Source: Streptococcus sp. NPS 308 (lineage in GTDB: Bacteria; Bacillota; Bacilli; Lactobacillales; Streptococcaceae). From it: a stretch of DNA of 64,000 nucleotides. Positions 61,113-64,000 of this stretch are shown here, piece by piece. The notes beneath the pieces are model-generated. The model was not told the origin of the DNA, did no database searches, and was given only the letters and a program-made list of their open reading frames with translations. The position numbers were made by a program, and so were the translations under genes. Within the stretch, counting starts at the first letter, position 1; every line of letters starts with the position of its first letter. The stretch covers positions 1,860,729-1,924,728 of the forward strand of contig NZ_AP017652.1 of the NCBI RefSeq assembly GCF_002355895.1, written 5' to 3'.

Positions 61113-61592
61113 CTATTTGTGATAAGGAGATCCCTGTTGAATTGTAAAAGCTCGATAAATTTGTTCAACTAAAACCAATCTCATTAACTGATGTGGTAAG
61201 GTTAGACGTCCAAAACTGACAGAAAGGTTAGCCCTATTTTTTACACTAGGTGCCAGACCTAAACTTCCTCCAATGATAAAAGTAAGAGTTGAGTAGCCTT
61301 TTATAGAAGCCTCTTCTAGTTGCTTACTAAATTCCTCTGAGGAGAGTGTTTTTCCTTCAATGGCTAGTACAACGACAAAGTCCCTTTCTCCAACCTTAGA
61401 AAGAATTCTTTCACCTTCTGTTTCCAAGATTTTTTGATTTTCTAATTCACTGGCTTTGTCAGGTGTCTTCTCATCAGTGAGCTCAATCATTTCTAATTTG
61501 GCGAAACGTGAAATTCGTTTGGTATATTCAGCAATACCATCTTTAAGGTATTTTTCTTTTAATTTTCCCACTGTTACAATTTTTATTTTCAT
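61113..61592 (-). CDS. rlmH: 23S rRNA (pseudouridine1915-N3)-methyltransferase RlmH
   Basis: A 159-residue SPOUT methyltransferase acting on the 23S rRNA in the assembled 70S ribosome. Visible features are [20 protein letters not shown] at the N terminus, the SAM-knot [12 protein letters not shown] and the C-terminal [19 protein letters not shown]. Upstream neighbour of the tRNA-Arg gene, divergent from htrA. Confidence 0.96.
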   Translation of the reverse strand: MKIKIVTVGKLKEKYLKDGIAEYTKRISRFAKLEMIELTDEKTPDKASELENQKILETEGERILSKVGERDFVVVLAIEGKTLSSEEFSKQLEEASIKGYSTLTFIIGGSLGLAPSVKNRANLSVSFGRLTLPHQLMRLVLVEQIYRAFTIQQGSPYHK

Positions 61593-61606
61593 TCTTCTAT
61601 TCTATC

Positions 61607-61708
61607 ATATCCACACTTTATTTCACATCTTATACACATAAAAATCATCCTAAATTTCTAGCAAATTCACAGAATAAAGCGAGTTATCCACAACTTGTGT
61701 AAAACTTT
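61607..61708. other. Group of DnaA-box-like sequences between rlmH and htrA
   Basis: Sites are ATATCCACA (61607-61615, 8 of 9), TTATACACA (61630-61638, fits TTATNCACA), TTATCCACA (61684-61692, perfect) and the inverse TGTGTAAAA (about 61697-61705, weaker). These are 2.2 kb from the main DnaA-box region. Confidence 0.62.
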
Positions 61709-61713
61709 AAGCT

Positions 61714-61746
61714 TTTAAGTTTGGATTAAGTTAATAGGTTTATAAT
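61714..61746 (+). promoter_or_regulatory. htrA promoter with CiaR-type direct repeat
   Basis: TTTAAG-N5-ATTAAG (61714-61730) matches the CiaR box TTTAAG-N5-TTTAAG with one change, 10 bp before a perfect -10 TATAAT (61741-61746). CiaRH activation of htrA is established in pneumococcus. Confidence 0.8.
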
Positions 61747-61777
61747 CTGAGTAAATAAATAACAAACGGAGGCGTTT

Positions 61778-62968
61778 ATGAAACACTTACAAAAATTTTA
61801 CAAAAAAGTAGTTAAAGTTCTTGCAATCATTCTAATAGGATTTTTAAGTGGTGCCTTAGGAAGTTTCGTAACATTACAACTTTATCAAAAACAAGGAAAT
61901 CAAGCTACAAATAATAATTCCAACACTGTTACCCAAACATCCTATAAGAATGAAACTTCAACTACCCAAGCAGTCAATAAAGTTAAAGATGCCGTTGTAT
62001 CTGTTATTACTTATTCATCAAATAGACAAAGTAGTGTATTTAATGGTGATGAAACTAATTCTGATTCAGACAATCAACAAATCGCGAGTGAGGGATCAGG
62101 TGTTATCTATAAAAAAGATGATAAAGATGCCTATCTTGTAACTAATACTCACGTTATCAATGGAGCTTCAAAAGTTGATATCCGCTTGGCAGATGGTACC
62201 AAGGTTCCTGGTGAGATTGTGGGATCTGATACTTTCTCTGATATTGCTGTCGTTAAAATTTCTTCAGAAAAAGTTACAACAGTAGCAGAATTTGGGGATT
62301 CAAGTCAACTTAGTGTTGGAGAAACAGCGATTGCTATCGGTAGTCCTCTAGGTTCAGAATATGCTAATACAGTTACACAGGGGATTATTTCAAGTCTTAA
62401 TCGAACTGTATCTCTAAAATCTGAAGATGGTCAAGCTATTTCTACAAAAGCTATTCAAACAGACACTGCTATTAACCCAGGTAATTCTGGTGGTCCACTT
62501 GTAAACATTCAAGGTCAAGTAATTGGTATTACATCAAGTAAAATTGCAAGTAATGGTGGAACATCTGTAGAAGGTCTTGGTTTTGCAATTCCTTCAAACG
62601 ATGCACAAAATATCATTAAACAGCTTGAAAGTGATGGTAAAGTGACTCGTCCAGCTCTTGGAATTCAAATGGTCAATTTGGCTAATGTTGGAGCGAATGA
62701 TCTGAGAAAACTCAACATCCCAAGTAGTCTTACTTCAGGTGTAGTTGTTCGATCTGTTCAAAGTAATATGCCAGCAAATGGACATCTTCAAAAATACGAC
62801 GTCATTACTAAAGTTGACGACAAAGAGATTGCCTCATCAACAGACCTACAACACGCTCTTTATACTCATGCTATCGGAGATACTATCAAAGTAACCTACT
62901 ACCGTAATGGTAAAGAGGAAACAACCTCTATTAAGCTTGATAAGAATTCAGGTGATCTAGAGTCTTAA
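61778..62968 (+). CDS. htrA: Membrane-anchored serine protease HtrA (DegP/DO family)
   Basis: A 396-residue surface quality-control protease. One N-terminal transmembrane anchor (about 11-33), a Ser/Thr/Asn-rich linker, and a trypsin-like S1C domain follow, with His in [10 protein letters not shown], Asp in [10 protein letters not shown] and Ser in [11 protein letters not shown] (about residue 236). A C-terminal PDZ domain (about 285-385; [22 protein letters not shown]) completes it. In pneumococcus it degrades CSP and misfolded proteins and so tunes competence. Ribosome site GGAGG before the ATG; parB follows after 57 bp. Confidence 0.96.
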   Translation: MKHLQKFYKKVVKVLAIILIGFLSGALGSFVTLQLYQKQGNQATNNNSNTVTQTSYKNETSTTQAVNKVKDAVVSVITYSSNRQSSVFNGDETNSDSDNQQIASEGSGVIYKKDDKDAYLVTNTHVINGASKVDIRLADGTKVPGEIVGSDTFSDIAVVKISSEKVTTVAEFGDSSQLSVGETAIAIGSPLGSEYANTVTQGIISSLNRTVSLKSEDGQAISTKAIQTDTAINPGNSGGPLVNIQGQVIGITSSKIASNGGTSVEGLGFAIPSNDAQNIIKQLESDGKVTRPALGIQMVNLANVGANDLRKLNIPSSLTSGVVVRSVQSNMPANGHLQKYDVITKVDDKEIASSTDLQHALYTHAIGDTIKVTYYRNGKEETTSIKLDKNSGDLES

Positions 62969-63025
62969 TTGACATCAGTGTAAAGAAAACTTTACAGATA
63001 GTAAAAGATATGTTAGTGTAGAATC

Positions 63026-63784
63026 ATGGAAAAATTTGAAATGATTTCTATCTCAGAAATACAAAAAAATCCTTACCAACCTCGAAAAGAATTTGATGCA
63101 GATAAATTAAAGGAATTAGCTCAATCAATCAAAGAAAATGGGCTCATCCAACCAATCATCGTTCGTCAATCTCCTGTAATTGGTTATGAAATCCTTGCAG
63201 GAGAGAGACGATATCGGGCTTCTCTCTTAGCTGGTCTTACTTCTATTCCAGCCCTTGTGAAACATCTCTCAGATCAGGAAATGATGATCCAGTCTATCAT
63301 TGAGAATCTGCAGAGAGAAAACTTAAATCCAGTTGAAGAGGCACGCGCCTACGAATCTTTGGTAGAAAAAGGATTTACTCATACTGAGATAGCGGATAAA
63401 ATGGGAAAATCTCGTCCTTATATCACTAATTTTATTCGTTTGCTTTCCCTACCAGAGCATATCTTATCTGAAGTGGAAAATGGAAAAATCTCTCAAGCTC
63501 ATGCACGTTCACTAGTTGGTTTGGATAAAGAGCAGCAAGAATATTTCTTCCAATTAATCAAAAACGAAGACATCTCTGTGAGAAAACTAGAAACACTGCT
63601 GACAGAAAAAAAACAAAAGAAACAGAAAAAAAGTGACTCTTTCATCAAAGATGAGGAAGATAAATTGAAAAAACTACTTGGAGTGAATGTAGAAATTAAA
63701 CTTTCTAAAAAAGATACTGGAAAGATTGTTATTTCTTTTTCAAGTCAAGAAGAATACGATAGAATTATTAACAGCCTGAAATAA
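63026..63784 (+). CDS. parB: Chromosome-partitioning protein ParB (Spo0J)
   Basis: A 252-residue CTP-dependent DNA clamp that binds parS and helps segregate origins. The N-terminal ParB/Srx domain includes NPYQPRKEFD and the CTP-binding GERRYRASLLAG; a helix-turn-helix (TEIADKMGKSRPYITNFIRL, parts TEIADKMGKSRPY and ITNFIRLL) and a C-terminal dimerisation domain follow. No Shine-Dalgarno precedes ATG 63026 and a TAGAAT sits 1 nt before it; coupling to htrA or unusual initiation is possible. No parA is adjacent, as usual in streptococci. Two parS-like palindromes are in the window. Confidence 0.95.
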   Translation: MEKFEMISISEIQKNPYQPRKEFDADKLKELAQSIKENGLIQPIIVRQSPVIGYEILAGERRYRASLLAGLTSIPALVKHLSDQEMMIQSIIENLQRENLNPVEEARAYESLVEKGFTHTEIADKMGKSRPYITNFIRLLSLPEHILSEVENGKISQAHARSLVGLDKEQQEYFFQLIKNEDISVRKLETLLTEKKQKKQKKSDSFIKDEEDKLKKLLGVNVEIKLSKKDTGKIVISFSSQEEYDRIINSLK

Positions 63785-64000
63785 GGCTGTTCTTTTATTT
63801 TCTCAACCCACAAATTTATCCACCAATTTTTTTATCAAAAAGCCTACTAAATCAAGGATTTTTCTATTTATCCCCAACCTGTGGATAAATACTGCTAACA
63901 TTGTGGATTCTTTTCCCCAATCTGTGGAAAAATCCTACTATCTATGGTAAAATAAGTCTAGCACTAAACTACTAAAATCATAGTAAAGGAGGAAAAATAG
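63785..64000 (+). other. oriC-proximal DnaA-box region and dnaA leader
   Basis: Six DnaA-box-like 9-mers: TTATCCACC (63816), TTATCCCCA (63868), perfect TGTGGATAA (63880), TGTGGATTC (63902), TTTTCCCCA (63911) and TGTGGAAAA (63923). AT-rich blocks lie between them. An extended -10 TGG-TAAAAT (63945-63953) and the ribosome site AAAGGAGG (63986-63992) follow. The dnaA start codon should lie just past the window end; the gene itself is outside. Confidence 0.88.

Overview
The window is the left flank of a Streptococcus chromosome origin, from a mitis-group species. Synteny, as I remember it from S. pneumoniae, runs cbpD-veg-dnaB-rplI-gdpP ... hpf-comFC-comFA ... cysK-tsf-rpsB-pcsB-mreDC-ecf-pgsA-rodZ-M16 pair-yaaA-recF-guaB-trpS ... 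comED-comC-rlmH-htrA-parB-oriC. The comC gene encodes a competence peptide ending ...FPRRK that I associate from memory with S. oralis, so S. oralis or a close relative is the best guess. Most genes lie on the minus strand, which is co-directional with a fork leaving oriC at the right-hand end.

Layout. 1-4 kb: LPNTG-anchored adhesin with eight pilin-type isopeptide domains. 4-7.1 kb: thiamine-precursor ABC transporter operon behind a TPP riboswitch with a terminator. 7.1-9.8 kb: polA. 9.9-14.4 kb: large repeat-built LPNTG surface protein. 14.5-19.8 kb: choline-binding murein hydrolase CbpD under a competence sigma-X box, then veg, dnaB, rplI and gdpP. 19.9-30.2 kb: accessory short-chain acyl-CoA locus. 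30.2-33.5 kb: hpf, comFC-comFA and yigZ. 33.5-50.6 kb: housekeeping genes for translation, cell shape, cobalamin/riboflavin-type vitamin (ECF) transport, phospholipid synthesis, recombination and GMP synthesis. 50.8-58.4 kb: ABC-F ATPase, YfhO-type membrane protein, and a YhgE/Pip membrane protein divergent from a TetR regulator. 58.4-64 kb: tRNAs, comCDE, rlmH, htrA, parB and the DnaA-box region before dnaA.

The most unusual part is the 10-kb locus at 19.9-30.2 kb. It encodes acyl-CoA dehydrogenase, 3-hydroxybutyryl-CoA dehydrogenase, thiolase, enoyl-CoA hydratase and a two-subunit acetate/acetoacetate-type CoA transferase. A LysR regulator follows, with an acyl-CoA-dehydrogenase-like protein lacking the usual catalytic glutamate, a metallo-beta-lactamase-fold hydrolase and a second FabK-like enoyl reductase. 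Together these could carry out a complete C4 acyl-CoA cycle, but no electron-transfer flavoprotein is in the window. Two of its promoters share the same dyad (arms CCTATAA/TTATAGG), centred about 65 bp upstream of the predicted transcription starts. That is the classical geometry of a LysR activator site. CcpA-like cre sequences lie just downstream of, or at, the predicted starts.

Competence logic recurs across the window: comC-comD-comE with a ComE direct repeat, sigma-X boxes in front of comFA and cbpD, and htrA with a CiaR-type repeat. Origin biology is also present: parB, two intragenic parS-like palindromes, DnaA boxes next to dnaA, and a second DnaA-box group in front of htrA.
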